DNA of 64,000 bases from Punctularia strigosozonata HHB-11173 SS5. Its lineage: Eukaryota > Basidiomycota > Agaricomycetes > Corticiales > Punctulariaceae. The notes below the pieces were generated by a model. That model saw nothing but the letters and a program-made list of their open reading frames with translations, had not been told where the DNA came from and searched no databases. The translations under genes were made by a program, and so were the position numbers. The stretch lies in the NCBI RefSeq assembly GCF_000264995.1, contig NW_006767439.1, positions 652,961 to 716,960 on the forward strand, given 5' to 3'. This document shows, in pieces, positions 11,414 through 24,977 of this stretch (the first letter of the stretch is position 1; every line of letters starts with the position of its first letter).

Positions 11414-13791
11414 CTAATCTTCCGTCGTAGCTACTCCGCATGCTTCTAGTGTTTCTAGGGGACATACCGGAAATCGGAAGCCTAAAAAACAGGGTTCATG
11501 GTCAGTCCTTTCTAAAGCGCAAGGTCGAAGCGTGCTCGCCTCGTCCGCAAGTTCAGAAGTATCCACTCTCTTTCCCGATTCCGGGCGTCCATACTCGCGA
11601 TCTCGGTGCGCATTCGCCATCCGGTACGATACCTGTGATTACAGTGTCAGGTCCTTGAATATTGCTGAGCGATGCGATGACTCACATGAAGAACGAATGA
11701 GCACAAAGTTGCAAAGAAGAGCAGACCGCATGATACCCCGAACCCTTTACTGTTGGTTTCCGATAAATGTGATGGTTCTTCCGTTCATATTCGGGATTAG
11801 ACTCACATATATCGAGGTCCCTCAGTCGCTGGGTACAGGTGGGATCCTAGGACGCTTCCACATTGGCCGATGGCCATAAACATCGGAATACCCGTAGCCT
11901 TCTTGGATTCCGACCCAAGGTTGTGCGCAACTATCACAAAATACCAGCGTCAGACGATCATCAGAGTAGCTTAAGAAGTAGTTACACCAGGAAAGCATGA
12001 GGCCGATCGCGGTATATGTTCCCGTGGTGATGCAGAACACTGCAAAATACCTGACCCCGACGTTGTGCGGAATGACAAGCAGAAGGCTGAACAGTGGTCA
12101 AATCACATCATGGCACTCACGCGTGTGGCAATCATGAACTTACAGATATCCGATCCCGCTCAGCGCGGTACTGCCCATCAGGAAGGGCCCTCGGGTTTGC
12201 AAGCGATCGGAACACCATGAGAGAAGAGTAAGGACTATGGCCGCCACGGCGTAAGGGGGCACTGTCAATAGCTGGGCGATAGCGTTCGCTGACGAGGAAG
12301 CGTCAGATTCCTCGGATCTCGGAATTCATAGTTGAATAGACTCACTGAAGCCTAGCGTCTTGATAATAGTGGGCAGGAAAGCGGAGATGGAAGCCAGCGC
12401 CGTGTTAAGACCGAAATAGATGACACCTCCCGTATAGATCTGCCGGTACAGCGTCGTCAATTATAACGCCGGGGTTATTGTGTCCGGGTTCGATTTACCC
12501 TCCAGTCTTTGAATGCAGCGATAATGTGCTCTTGGAAAGTGGGGTGCTCATTCAGTATTCACAGCCCTTTTGGAGGGTGCAGATAGCTCACTCTTGTTGA
12601 CGCCAAGTCCGATATCGCCGGACGTGCCACGGTTCATCCGGGCGATCGCGAGCCGTCTCTCCTTCTCGTTGAAAAACTTCGTTCTTTCGGGCCGATCTGG
12701 GAAGAAAAGCAATGCTATCACCCCGCAAATGACCGCTGGAATGCCCTAAGGAGACGTGCAGCTTCAGCAGAGCGGTGTACGCGTTTCACGGCATTCGAAT
12801 TACCTCGATGATGAAAAGAAGCCGCCAGTTGTGGATCGCGGTATGCGCATGCTGGACGCCGAAGGCGATGAGACCGCCTGAAGGGGTAAATCAGACCCGC
12901 CTCATTCCTGTATTTGTATGCTTTCACCGACCGAATGCACCGGCGACAGCAGCTGAACAGCAAGGGTCAAGTATACTGGACAAGGGGACCACGGGACAAA
13001 CGCACCGAATCCGAACCAATACGCAAGTCGGAGCCCGATTTCCGTCTTCGTGTAGAAGAGAGCTGCGCAACGATTATCAAAGTCGGATTGGCTATGCAGG
13101 ACATCATCCACTCACAAAAGTAAAGCGGGATACCAGGGCCGAAAGCGGCCTCAAAGACGCCCACGGCAACTCGTGCAACCAATACGCTACCGAAGTTGAA
13201 GCTGGTAGACTGCCAATGATATTTGGTCCTGCACAGGAAGGCCGAGAAATGTTGACGCCTACCATCAAAGTGGAGCAGATACCCCATCCTATGGCAGCGC
13301 TCGCAATCCAAACTTGAGGAGAGATGACCTTGGCCGCGATAGAAGCAGGCACTTGACAGAGGATCTGGCGAAATGAAGCGGGTTGTCTATACTAATCACA
13401 AGCATCCGAGACAAATGGACGTACATAGGAGAAGTAGAACGCTGAGTTCACCCAGTCAAACTTCACGCCTGTGGGGTCACCACCTAGAGTATCCTGTGGG
13501 AGACCTTGGAGTCGTGCGTTGCCAAGGTTTCCCCGATCCAGGACTGTAACGACGAGTTGAGCGTGCTTGAACCTTACTTGGGGAAGCCAAGCACTCACAA
13601 GCGAACAAATACATAGCGCAGGCGATGGGCAAGATGCGCGCGTCGATCTTCCGGACGAGGTGCTTCTCCTCTTCCTCCGTGAAGGACGTGTCCACCTCGT
13701 CCGTCTCTGCCGACGAACGAGATGGTTTGCCTTTCTCCGTGTCTTCGACCATTACTGGAGATTCGATTCGTTCTTTCTCGTTAATGGACAT
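11414..13791 (-). CDS. MFS permease, Dal5/TNA1 (anion:cation symporter) family
   Basis: A gene with at least 12 short introns. Conserved segments in order: an acidic cytoplasmic N-terminus (MSINEKERIES...), then FLDRGNLGNARLQGLP after intron 1, the first-helix signature of the allantoate/nicotinate permease group; GWGICSTLM; FEAAFGPGIPLYF; FYTKTEIGLRLAYWFGFG; LLFIIEGIPAVICGV; FFPDRPERTKFFNEKERR; KDWRIYTGGVIYFGLN; RYFAVFCITTGTYTAIGL; ATGIPMFMAIGQCGS; and a C-terminal VDTSELADEAS tail. Twelve membrane segments are expected for the family, which imports small organic acids, vitamins or ureides. One exon (12952-12932) is only about 21 nt. The C-terminus is uncertain: the last exon stays open to 11414, past the point where relatives usually stop. 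The substrate cannot be assigned. Confidence 0.85.
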
Positions 13792-15059
13792 TCGTTGTTC
13801 GTGGAGGAGATAAAGCTGGTATCGATGTGGGGGGCGGGTCGCCAACGAAGGTCGTGGCGCAAGGTCAACCCTCGCACATAAGGCGGCGGCATATTCGGAT
13901 ACCCGTGAACTTCGTCGGGTTCCGATTGATGCCTTGCCCAATGCGAAGGACAGGTATGCTTCATCCAGGAATGCAGGGTCCCCCGTGACTGGGGTATTTC
14001 CATAACAAAGTGGGGAAGCGTGCGAAGGACCTGCTTCACGGGGTTCGAGAAGTCAAGTAGGGCGCCGCCGACAACCTGCTCCAGCGTCGGGCGGCGACTC
14101 CCCATCTCTGCTGAACTTTGAGCTTTGCCTGGTCATAACGATGGCTGGCTCGACGGCGGAGGAGGGCACAGGTATCGACGAACGGTTCCCAGGCAAACCC
14201 GCCGCAAGGCTTCTTTCGAAGAGCATAGGCATCCTATTAAAACTTAGCCATCTGGTCGGTTTGGGACTCCCATGCCAGAGACAAGAGACCACGATCTCCG
14301 CAATCTTCCACCTTGTACCGCCGCGGAGCGATAAGAAAGATTCCGTGTGGCAAGGTTCTGCAAGGTCGATGATGGTCGCGAGCATCAGTATGTAACCCCT
14401 GTTGTTACATCCGTGAACCTCGGAAGCCGATGGGGGGGGGGGGGGGGGGCGGGAGCTCAAGGTCATGAATGCCTGCGCATGATGTCGTTGGCGTCGTTGG
14501 GCCCCAAGGTTATTTAGCATATTGCATCGTACATGTTTGAAGGGAGAGGAATGTCCGAGTCTGCTACACGCGCCCGTAAGGAGAGCCCTCGTATTGGTAC
14601 TGAAGGGAAAATCTGTAGTTCAGAGCGCTGGAATGAGTACGTACATGCGAGCATGATATTTTCCTGGCAGCGTGACGACTCGGAGCGTATGGAGCGGAAA
14701 ATGGGACGGAAATGAACATAGCTTCATTGAACACTGAGTTTCTGGCGTCGATGTCCCAGATGGGGGGTGGCTCATCAACTCAGGTTCATGACGTCGATAT
14801 CGAATCCTCCCGGTTTTGTCGCAGCAGCCAGGATGGCAAGGACCATATCCACCTATCCACCTCGCTCCGGCTACGTATCGGCCCACCGCGATCCGGCCTA
14901 TAACTTGCTTCGCTTCATTCGGTTCGCTGGAAACGACTGGGCTTGCATAGACCAAGCGATATCCGCGCTCTAATTTCGGGCATCGATACGCTGTGTATTG
15001 TTGGGACAACGTTCGTTCCGGCTTCAACCACTATTTAAAGTCCCGTACCCGCGAAGACC
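13792..15059. other. Divergent intergenic region
   Basis: About 1.27 kb between the divergent permease and mannitol dehydrogenase genes. A longer minus-strand frame (14053-14520) owes its proline run to the poly-G tract and has no family match, so it is not called. Promoters for both flanking genes must lie here; a TATTTAAA lies at about 15032-15039, close to the mannitol gene's start. Confidence 0.4.
14432..14449 (+). repeat. 18-base poly-G homopolymer
   Basis: Eighteen consecutive G residues. Long G runs can form quadruplex structures and are a common source of length error in sequencing, so the count should be treated with care. Confidence 0.9.
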
Positions 15060-16417
15060 ATGTCGGAGACTCCCACATATTCCATGTGCGCAACACGTCT
15101 TTGCATCCCTGTCCTGTTCCTGACCGAATATGCAGGGCACCGCGACGACCGCGAGCTATCCATTTCGGAGCCGGTAACATCGGCCGCGGTTTCATCGCAC
15201 CCCTACTCGTGAGCACCACGCGCAAGCTGTCTCTTCCATCACGCCCAACGTACCCGTCGTTCACTAGGTCGACTCGGGCTACCACGTCACCTTCGCCGAT
15301 GTCGACAAGGAGCTGATCGAAGAAATGAACGCGAAGCAAGAGTACGATGTGCACATCCTTGATCAACAGAAGAACGAGGTCAAGGTCACACACGTATCCG
15401 CCGTGCTCAGTTTCGCAGAAGATTTGGAGGAGCGCATCGCGCATGCAGCGCTCCTGACGACGGCGGTTGGCCTCACTGTCTTGGAGAAGATCGCGCCCAC
15501 CATCGCGAAAGGCATCCAGGCGCGCCGGAAGATTAACGGGCCACCGCTCAACATCATCGCCTGTGAGAACGCCATCGGAGGCACGGCGCACCTGAAGGAG
15601 TTCGTCGATAAGCATCTGGCTGATGAAGACCAGGAGTATGTACGGGAGAATGTCGGGTAAGAACACCTGATCGTCAATAGGTTAATTGTCTGAGTCCTAT
15701 CGTCGCAGTTTCGCCAACTGCAGCGTCGACCGCATCGTGCCTCCCTTTGAGGGCAAACCAGGAAACAAGCTCGACGTCGGCGTCGAGGGGTTCTTTGAGT
15801 GGGTAGTCGAGGAACCCGCACTCCGCGGGCCTAAGCTCAACGTCAAGGGCATGCACCTTACGAACAACCTCATCGCCTACAACGAACGCAAACTGTTCAC
15901 GCTTAACACCGGGCACTGTATCACCGCCTACCTCGGCTGGCTCAAGGGTTTACCCACCATCGACTCCTCCATCCGCGACGACGAGATCCGGAAGGTCGTC
16001 CGGGGCGCTCTAGACGAGAGCGGTGCAGCGTTGATCAAGAAGCACGGCTTCAGCGAGCAGGAGCACAAGGAGTACCTCGACAAGATCGAGGAGCGGTTCA
16101 AGAACCCGGAAGTGAAGGACGACGTCGTCCGCGTCGGCCGGCAGCCGCTGCGCAAACTCGGGCGGAACGACCGCTTGCTCGGTCCGACCTATCTCGCGAA
16201 GGAGTACGGCGTGGAAGTGAACTGGCTGCCAGTCGGGATCGCGGCCGCGTTCCACTACGAGAACGATACGGACGAGCAGGCGAAGCAGTTGCAGGCGGAA
16301 ATCAAGGCGAAGGGCATCGAGAACGTGGTCGCGGACATCACCGGGTTCCATCATGACACGGACGACCACAAGAAGATCGTTAATCATTATCATGAGCTGA
16401 AGAAGCTACGAGCCTGA
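15060..16417 (+). CDS. Mannitol-1-phosphate 5-dehydrogenase
   Basis: Four exons (15060-15085, 15136-15208, 15268-15656, 15709-16417) give 398 residues, the normal family length. It interconverts fructose-6-phosphate and mannitol-1-phosphate with NAD(H) in the cytosol, feeding the fungal mannitol pool. The Rossmann motif IHFGAGNIGRGFIAPLL sits near residue 15, followed by GYHVTFADVD. The catalytic-region block NNLIAYNERKLFTLNTGH and GWLKGLPTI are intact, as is the C-terminal helical domain ending HYHELKKLRA. The first exon encodes only MSETPTYSM and was chosen because its donor and acceptor restore frame exactly at the Rossmann fold. It is divergent from the MFS permease. Confidence 0.92.
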
Positions 16418-17845
16418 GATAGGAGCAGAAGTGTAGACACTCCACTCGTGCGCAAACTTGGCAAAGTCAGGTCAATGTATTTTACTTGGGTAGAAACGCG
16501 GTCCGATATAGTACGATGTTTACACGGTTAAGGTGCAATGATACTTAACACGCACAATGGCGCGAATGTGATAACTTGAAGAGATCCTGGGCGCACAATG
16601 TCAAATTTATATACTCATTCATCTCCGTGGTATCGCTCGCCACAGATTAATTAAAAAAAGAGGTTGAGAATCAATTCCGCCGTTGCATTCTGTTGTCTGT
16701 AATGCCCCTGGACGACCCAGACTCGTTCGTGTAAGAGAGTGCAAGAAACCTGTTTCATGGAGTGATAGACACAACATGATGTCGATCACTAGTTACATAT
16801 TACGGAACCCCAGGCGAATCCAATAATCGATGTGTTTCCTGTTGACCAAGATCGCCCGGGTTGAGGCGAGGGCTCGTCAAAATTGCCACCGGAAGTCAGA
16901 GCAAAGGACGTTTCGCACAGCCGAACTGGGAACATCAGCCCCCCAGCATCGGGCTCTGAGTAGCTTCGTGTCACTTCGGCAGTGATTCAGCCTCGTGCAT
17001 TCCGCAAGTCCTTAGAAACCACGGTAAAGCACTCGAGGTCAAGCGAATATGTTGTGGGCGAATGCGTCAAGTCGTGGCGACCGCACGCGTACGGTGGAAA
17101 TGCCTGTCGTTGAGTACTTGGCTACCGTTAATCTCCAACAATAGACGTCTCGTTACAAATGAGGTTGCCAGACGCCGCTTGGCAGTTGATCAAGAGCACA
17201 GGTTAAATAGCATTTGAGTTGGCGAAGTGGGGCAGTCCGATGTTAGAGCGAGCCGAGTCCCCCGGAAGATGAACCATGGTTGGGATCAAGCTACGGATCA
17301 GATGGGTACTGGTTCATCGTACCAAATCGTGCCATATGCATATGCATATCGATCACCGACCCCTTGGCGAGGCGTCTGTGTCTGTGCCGTGGCGGCGTCG
17401 TAGCAATGTGCCGGAGCAGGGACAAAGACAAGACCTGTCTCGGTCGCTATATCTGACTTCGACCGAGTTATTTCGGATCCAAACCCTGGCTGAACGGGGT
17501 AGAATGACCGGCCACTTGCCTACGCTTCCTTGATGGAGAGGGCGAGCAAGACGAGGCCAGGGCTGATCGGAACGGAGGGATCTGGTGGATCATCAAGCCC
17601 ATACGGTTAACCAGCCGATGGATGACGGAGGATCTACAAGTCTGGGTGGGATCTATCGCCATGGCGAAGACGGAGTGGCTCGTTACAATGACCCGTGGGC
17701 CGTGGTGATCGAAGGAGATGTTCTGGATAAGAACTTCTGATTGTTGCATACAAGACACCGAGAGACGACAAAAGCGAGAGAAACCCCGTTACATATACCC
17801 AACCACAACCGGCAGCGTTCCCCAACCTTCGTAACCCACCCATCC
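16418..17845. other. Intergenic, no gene seen
   Basis: About 1.4 kb between two plus-strand genes with only short unsupported frames. The last 300 bp should be the MAP kinase promoter. Confidence 0.45.
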
Positions 17846-19355
<1,510 letters not shown>

Positions 19356-19840
19356 TCACTTATGTTGCACCGTGTTGGAATATTGCGCTCGCGTTACATG
19401 TTGGTATCTTCTGTAAATTGGAACATCATTGCAATCTAATCTGTGCATAGCAACGTAATCACTGGAGGCACAGCATTGAGCTTCTTTCCTGCGCAGGAAT
19501 AATAGGTTGTTTTGACTGCGGGTGAATTAGTGGGATGTTCGAGATCGCCGGTCCCTGTCGCTTTTCGGACATGAACGAGGTACATAATGGGTTATGACGT
19601 TCCCCTCGAGCGTTGGCCATGTGTTTTGTAGGGTAGAGGGGGTACTACTTCTATGTCTACAGTATCAAAACGAAGATATGTAATTTTATGAGATTGCCGG
19701 ACCCTTATGGAAGGCTCAAAGGTTAATACTACCTATCCTACAGAACACGAGATCGCCATGCGTATGTTCCACATTACACGCTACGACGCACTCGTATATC
19801 ACGTTCTCGATGTAGCATACAAATTCCCAGATTGGCGTCT
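19356..19840. other. Convergent 3' region
   Basis: AT-richer spacer between two converging genes. It should hold both polyadenylation regions. No other feature seen. Confidence 0.5.
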
Positions 19841-22743
19841 TCATTCTGTTGTGGCTTGTCTGAGCAGATTCCATACCTTTTGCCCAGTGAGCGTTTTGAG
19901 GTCTTTCTTTCCTTCTAACCCTAAGGCATCGAAGCGTTTGGTGTGCGCTTCCGGTAGTTCTTCCACCTGCTTTTTGCTATAGCCAAGCACTGAGCAGAAC
20001 AGATACTGCGCGCCTGATCAACCCTCAAGTACAACTTTAATGTAGGCAGACTTACCTGCCACATTGTCGCATTGCCGATCGTGAATAGCTCTTCCCGTGG
20101 GCCGCTGCCCTCATTATCCCAGCGTCCGCCAAGCGGCCGTTCGACTTCGTTACCTCGAGACTCGCCGGTCTTGGCTTCATCTTTGCCCATGGTGTAGAAA
20201 TCGACGAGCGCAGCGGCGATAGCATCCGGGTCCCCACGGGGGACGAGTTTTCCATCGATGTTGTCACGAATTTGTAAGGGAATACCTCCTGCCCGCGTCG
20301 CGATGATCCATCTGGTCTTGTGTATGGCCTCGGTGACCTGAGATCAAGAGAAAGCACGTCAAACAGAATTGAACCTGCCAACGGTGCAGGACATTTACCT
20401 TTATCTCGAATCCTTCGCGAGTGCTGACTTGGCATGCGATATCTGCTCCGCGCATGAGAGCGTCCAGCAACCGATCTGCGCGCAGTTGTCAGGACCAGTT
20501 TATTCCGGTGAAATGAAGCTACAGACCGTCGGGAGGTGCGCGCAGAAGATAGATATCATCGCGAATGGCGGCGAAAGCGTCGCTACCGAGAATCTCTTGC
20601 GCCTCGTGTATCACGGTTGTACCATCAGGATCGTCGATGGATGTCTGCCCAATCTATCACCCGAATCAATGAAGGCCCGTAGCTGAAACACTCGCACGTG
20701 CTCACCAGGACGAGCTGAGGTGGTTTTCCGTCCGCTGAACCGTCTTTAAGAAGCTCCTCTCTAAAGCGCCTATATCCTTCGAGGAGATCAGGTATACCTA
20801 TTGATCACGAGCGATAAGTCTTGTTGTGAGTGTTAAATACGATAATTGTACCTTTAGAAGGGTCGAAGCGCGCGACCTGCAGAATGTACCCGCGGGTCCA
20901 GTCCAACTGTTGTCCCGTGCTGGATCTCATAAAGTCATTGAACATACGCCTATATTCCTCTATGTGTTCTACGGGAATGGGTTTGTTGAGGCCATCGAGA
21001 GGATCTGTGGAAGGAGGCATGTACACCACAGGCATGCGTTCGTGGACCATCTTGGGAACGAATTCCGGCACGGGGTGCTATAGATCAAATGAGACTGACG
21101 AAGTATCTCAATGATCGGTATGCCTACAGAGACAAAGAGGTCCGCCTGTCTGATATATCCAAAGAGATACTTGAACACGTCAACTTGAGGCGATTCAGCG
21201 GCATCAATGAGATCACTACGAACTGGAGAAGGGATTGGCTTGCATGCTGTACATTAAAGCATATCTACTCACTTTCGATGTGAGAACGGAAGATGATTTT
21301 CGTCCTAGGGCTATCACGACGTATAATCGGAATGAGGGCAGTCACTGACAAGGATATTCAGCTCCACGGCGGAAGTGGCAAGGAAACACAACGAACGTTG
21401 CGGGTCATCGATGACGACAATGTCGACGTCTATGGGTCCGCCTTTGCCTTGCCAAAACTTATCGTAGTTCCATCGCGTCCACTTCTCGAACAGCTCCTTA
21501 TTCTCCGGACGAAGTTTAGTGCCTTCAGGGGCTACTCCTTGTAGAACGTTCTGTGCTATGAAGCTCAGGGAATGCATTGCGGGACAGTTATGAAACGCAC
21601 GTGAAATTTGCGCTTTGTCTATGGCGGAGATCAGGTTCAATCCACGATCGGGCATCCCGAAGAAGACACGTACGACATCGAACACCGCAGAATCCCCTTG
21701 CGGCACGTACCATCTGATATCCAAGCCAACGAGACCTGTGCAAGAGGGTGGAGTGAATCCTATAATGCTAGTAATGAAGCCGTTCATTACTTACGCCACA
21801 CACGGATCAGCGCATGGCGCATGAGCGCTACGCCACCGCCCCTTGGCGTAGCGGAGAAGAATGAAACCTTCGTTCCGTACTTCTTTATCGGACATGCAAG
21901 TGCTGCGAAGGTATCCCATAAGGCCGGAGATGTTAACGCGGCTTGCTGACTCAGATCATAAAGGTGAACTTGTCCATTCGCGTCGACTATATGCGCGATA
22001 AGTGCCAGACATTGACGAAAAAAGAGGTATTGGTAACACTATACCTTCAACCTCATGCCGATCAGCGGAGGTGCTGGCCTTGATGATTGTCTTCGTGGTA
22101 GGACTAAGACTTTCAAGGGCAGTCTCAATTGCTCTAGTCGCTTCACCCTGCAGACTGAACTGCGTATTACGGCAATTGACGATAAACGGGATTGCATCGA
22201 GCTCTAGCCAAATTCGAGCTAGGAACGACGGAGGAGCATCACGATCGACCTCTACCGCAGGCTTTGGCAATGCAAGGGGTTCATCTAGAGGCCCCGCAAC
22301 TGCAAACATAGCAATCTTGACGAACAAATGTGAGTATATCGTGTATATGCATGCTTTATATGCACTCACAGAATGCCCTCTCGCTTCGCAGTATTCCTTG
22401 GCACGGCTTACGATTCGGTCGATGATATCTCCGTGAACGCCGTCGTGCTCGTCGTGCTCAGAACCCACGAGACCCATTCCATCATGGATGACCACCGCAT
22501 ACTCGATATGGTTGTCTGTGAGCCGCAAGGCCATGCCCAGATATATTGTGGAACGCGTCGCGCCCTCCCTGCCCTAATCAGTGCTAATCCTGGAGGCTCA
22601 CAGTTCTCATTCACCTTCTTGTCGACTTCCGCCGCATGTGGAGCCGCGGACGCGGAGACTCACGATCCCCCTCTCTCCCTTGATTTCCTAGGCGATTGGT
22701 CATGAACCGCGGCGAAGGCGAGCTCAAATGGCGTACCTGACAT
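19841..22743 (-). CDS. Retaining trehalose phosphorylase (GT4 fold)
   Basis: Fifteen exons, beginning at 22743 (MSGTPFELAF) and giving about 690 residues. The enzyme reversibly splits trehalose with phosphate into glucose and alpha-glucose-1-phosphate in the cytosol. Recognisable blocks: GVHGDIIDRIVSRAKEYCEARG, LVGLDIRWYVPQGD, NVLQGVAPEGTKL, VDIVVIDDPQ, SPRTKIIFRSHIE, DVFKYLFGYIRQADLFVSHP, VYMPPSTDPLDGLNKP, QVARFDPSKGIPDLLEGY, QVSTREGFEIKVTEAIHK and ATRAGGIPLQI; the last three form the C-terminal nucleotide-sugar-like half of the GT-B fold. Exon 6 (21618-21601) is an 18-nt microexon encoding TKRKFH. The last exon was placed at 19966-19841 (VEELPEAHTKRF...), which keeps frame; a nearer acceptor at 20007 would end the protein at 19921. 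Confidence 0.9.
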
Positions 22744-23339
22744 TTTTGACCACTGATAAAGAGCACTTTTGTGCGGAAAGATAGAGGCAGGAGGGTATGG
22801 TTACATTTTGGTCTCTTATACTGGCCCCTTAATCAATTGCACCGTACCCTTGGGAGTGGCCAGTGACCAATGACCGGGTATGACGTCGTGCTCGAAAATA
22901 TCGACGTCCACCGGCCTTTCGAGCCGGATCCCGTATTCATCGTTTCATGGAGGGTGGATAAATTCATGGATAAGCTCCTGTCCTGACGGTCTTGCAGTTG
23001 TGATTCGTAAAGCGGTTCGGAGCGAATTGCACAAGAAATCGCCGGTCACCGGGTGTGGTGGAAGTACCATCGCGAATAAGTAATAGCCAGCCGATGAGCT
23101 ATCACATTCTCATCTTACTGTGGTCAGATTGTTCCTTGACCGTGGGACCTGCCCGTGTGATCCGATATCCTACGATTGGTGAAGTTGTCTGCTCCGTCAG
23201 AACGGTGATTGCAAGTTCACTCGCGAAGCCTGCGTGCCTACTAAGGACCGACGGGTGTAATGATCACTATTATACGATTGTGACATAGGACACGCTGCCT
23301 CACGGGCTGCTCAGGAGTCAGGAGAAGTGCCCCCCAACT
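22744..23339. other. Intergenic, no gene seen
   Basis: Promoter side of the trehalose phosphorylase gene and 3' side of the DUF6534 gene. Nothing else is supported. Confidence 0.5.
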
Positions 23340-24977
23340 TCAAAGGGCGTCGGCGGGTTTATTACGCACGCTACCGTCATCACTCTGCGTCGCCTATGAC
23401 GGGGATGTCAACACCGACTGATAGATAATACATACAGGCGAGCGCACACTTACATCTTCAGGATCGTAATCATTACGTTTTGGCGGGACTCCTTCCACGT
23501 CCGAGGCGGTGATTGTGTGATGATCTACGCCTGTGATATGTTCGATCGTCGGTACGTGGTACGTGATCGAGGATATCGACCCAGTCATGATTACTTACGT
23601 ATTCGAGTAAGGTTTATGGCACCGCGATTGCGTGTTTCAGGATTCCCACTGCCTCCGCTGCCAGACGCAGTTCCAGCTTCGCGTATAGCACGTCGAGAGT
23701 TGAGGTTGTGCAACATGGTCAATGCATAAATGCGACCAAGGCATTCGTTCAGTCCGACGGCAACTGCACATACATACTTAAGCGGATGCACAGGCGGGGC
23801 CTGAAGCAAACAATTTCACCTCCACCTTCAACGTTTTGAAGGAAGAAAGCGAGGACCAGTATCGCAAAGAAGCTGGTGACAAATCCGGTGCGAATGGCCA
23901 TGTTGATCAAGCGCTGTAGCATACTAAAGACGGATCCAAGTTAGGACCGCCACATCGGCATTGCGCGTACAAGCTCACGTCTGAGTCGCTTGCAGCGATT
24001 TGCTGCCGACCCGTCTTCGAAGTTGCCAAACGAGGCCCATGGTGATTGAGACGTCAGTAACCGTCGAAGATACTGCAGTGTGCGGATGAGCACGAATGTA
24101 GATGCGCATGACATGACTCACTCATCCAGATTCTGACCCACACCAGATCAATGCGACCAAATCAAAGAAGAGTTAGATACGTACAACACAGGTGTTATGA
24201 TCTTATGGCGCTGTGTGAGTCCCGGAAATAACGCCAACATGACCGACGTATAGACACCGCCGACCAGCTGAGACGAAGTGAGTTCACCGGCCACGCGGTC
24301 GCCAGAGCATGAGACACCGGACTTACGGCACATAGGGATAGCGCTGATAGCAGCGCGACGAGAATAAAATTCTTCGATCTGTGAGCAGCATGATGTTTAC
24401 TCAACTTTTTGATCAGATGATTGTGACTTACAAGTTCCAAAATTTGTAAATCAGAAAAGACTGGACGATGACGGCTGCAAGAGCCGTTGCAGAACAATAC
24501 GTTGGGAATGACCAATACTGTTTCTCGATGCCTGCTTGATTGCCTGGTCGACGGCCATGAGTATTTCGCCTTGAGTATGGAAAGGTAACAATCACCCCAG
24601 AATGTGACGGAGTACTTGCGTATCCCTGAGTCAGCAATTGACAACGGCGAGCCTGAAAATCGATACCTTACCAAATACGCTGTCGCACATCCCGCCACAG
24701 AACAAACTGTATCGACGAGAAGGAGGAAGCAGATTGACAGCTTCAAAAGGAGGGGATCGGAGGGGTATGTGCGGAAGCAGCTGTAGATCTGAGCCGACTG
24801 TGAGCATGCATAGAGTTTCAGGGGCTGTGAATCGGCGGATCACCTGTAAGATTTCAAGCATATACAACATCGCGTTAGCCCATGTTCCAAGGAGAATCGC
24901 TCTTCATGGAGGTCAGCCCGAGTACAGATGCAGCATACGGCAATCACTTGCCCAAGCGTGGAGTCGTATTGGCCCAT
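23340..24977 (-). CDS. DUF6534-type multi-pass membrane protein
   Basis: About ten exons. The conceptual protein begins MGQYDSTLGAILLGTWANAM and follows the basidiomycete DUF6534 pattern: LYMLEILQ, KLSICFLLLVDTVCSVAGCA, FWGD, IEKQYWSFPTYCSATALAA then VIVQSFLIYKFWNL, NFILVALLSALSLCA, GGVYTSVMLALFPG, and TDVSITMGLVWQLRR. A further helix is FVTSFFAILVLAFF, and a Ser/Gly/Asn-rich cytoplasmic tail (LHNLNSRRAIREAGTAS...) ends at 23340. Seven membrane segments are expected. Exon 1 (24977-24952) is joined through a GC-AG intron (donor GCAAGT). The family is widespread and expanded in mushrooms, but its function is unknown. Divergent from the P450 gene about 1.3 kb away. Confidence 0.8.

Noticed and set aside
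14053-14520. A 155-codon minus-strand frame with a proline run
   Set aside because: The prolines come only from the poly-G tract, no family motif is present, and the frame overlaps a promoter region.
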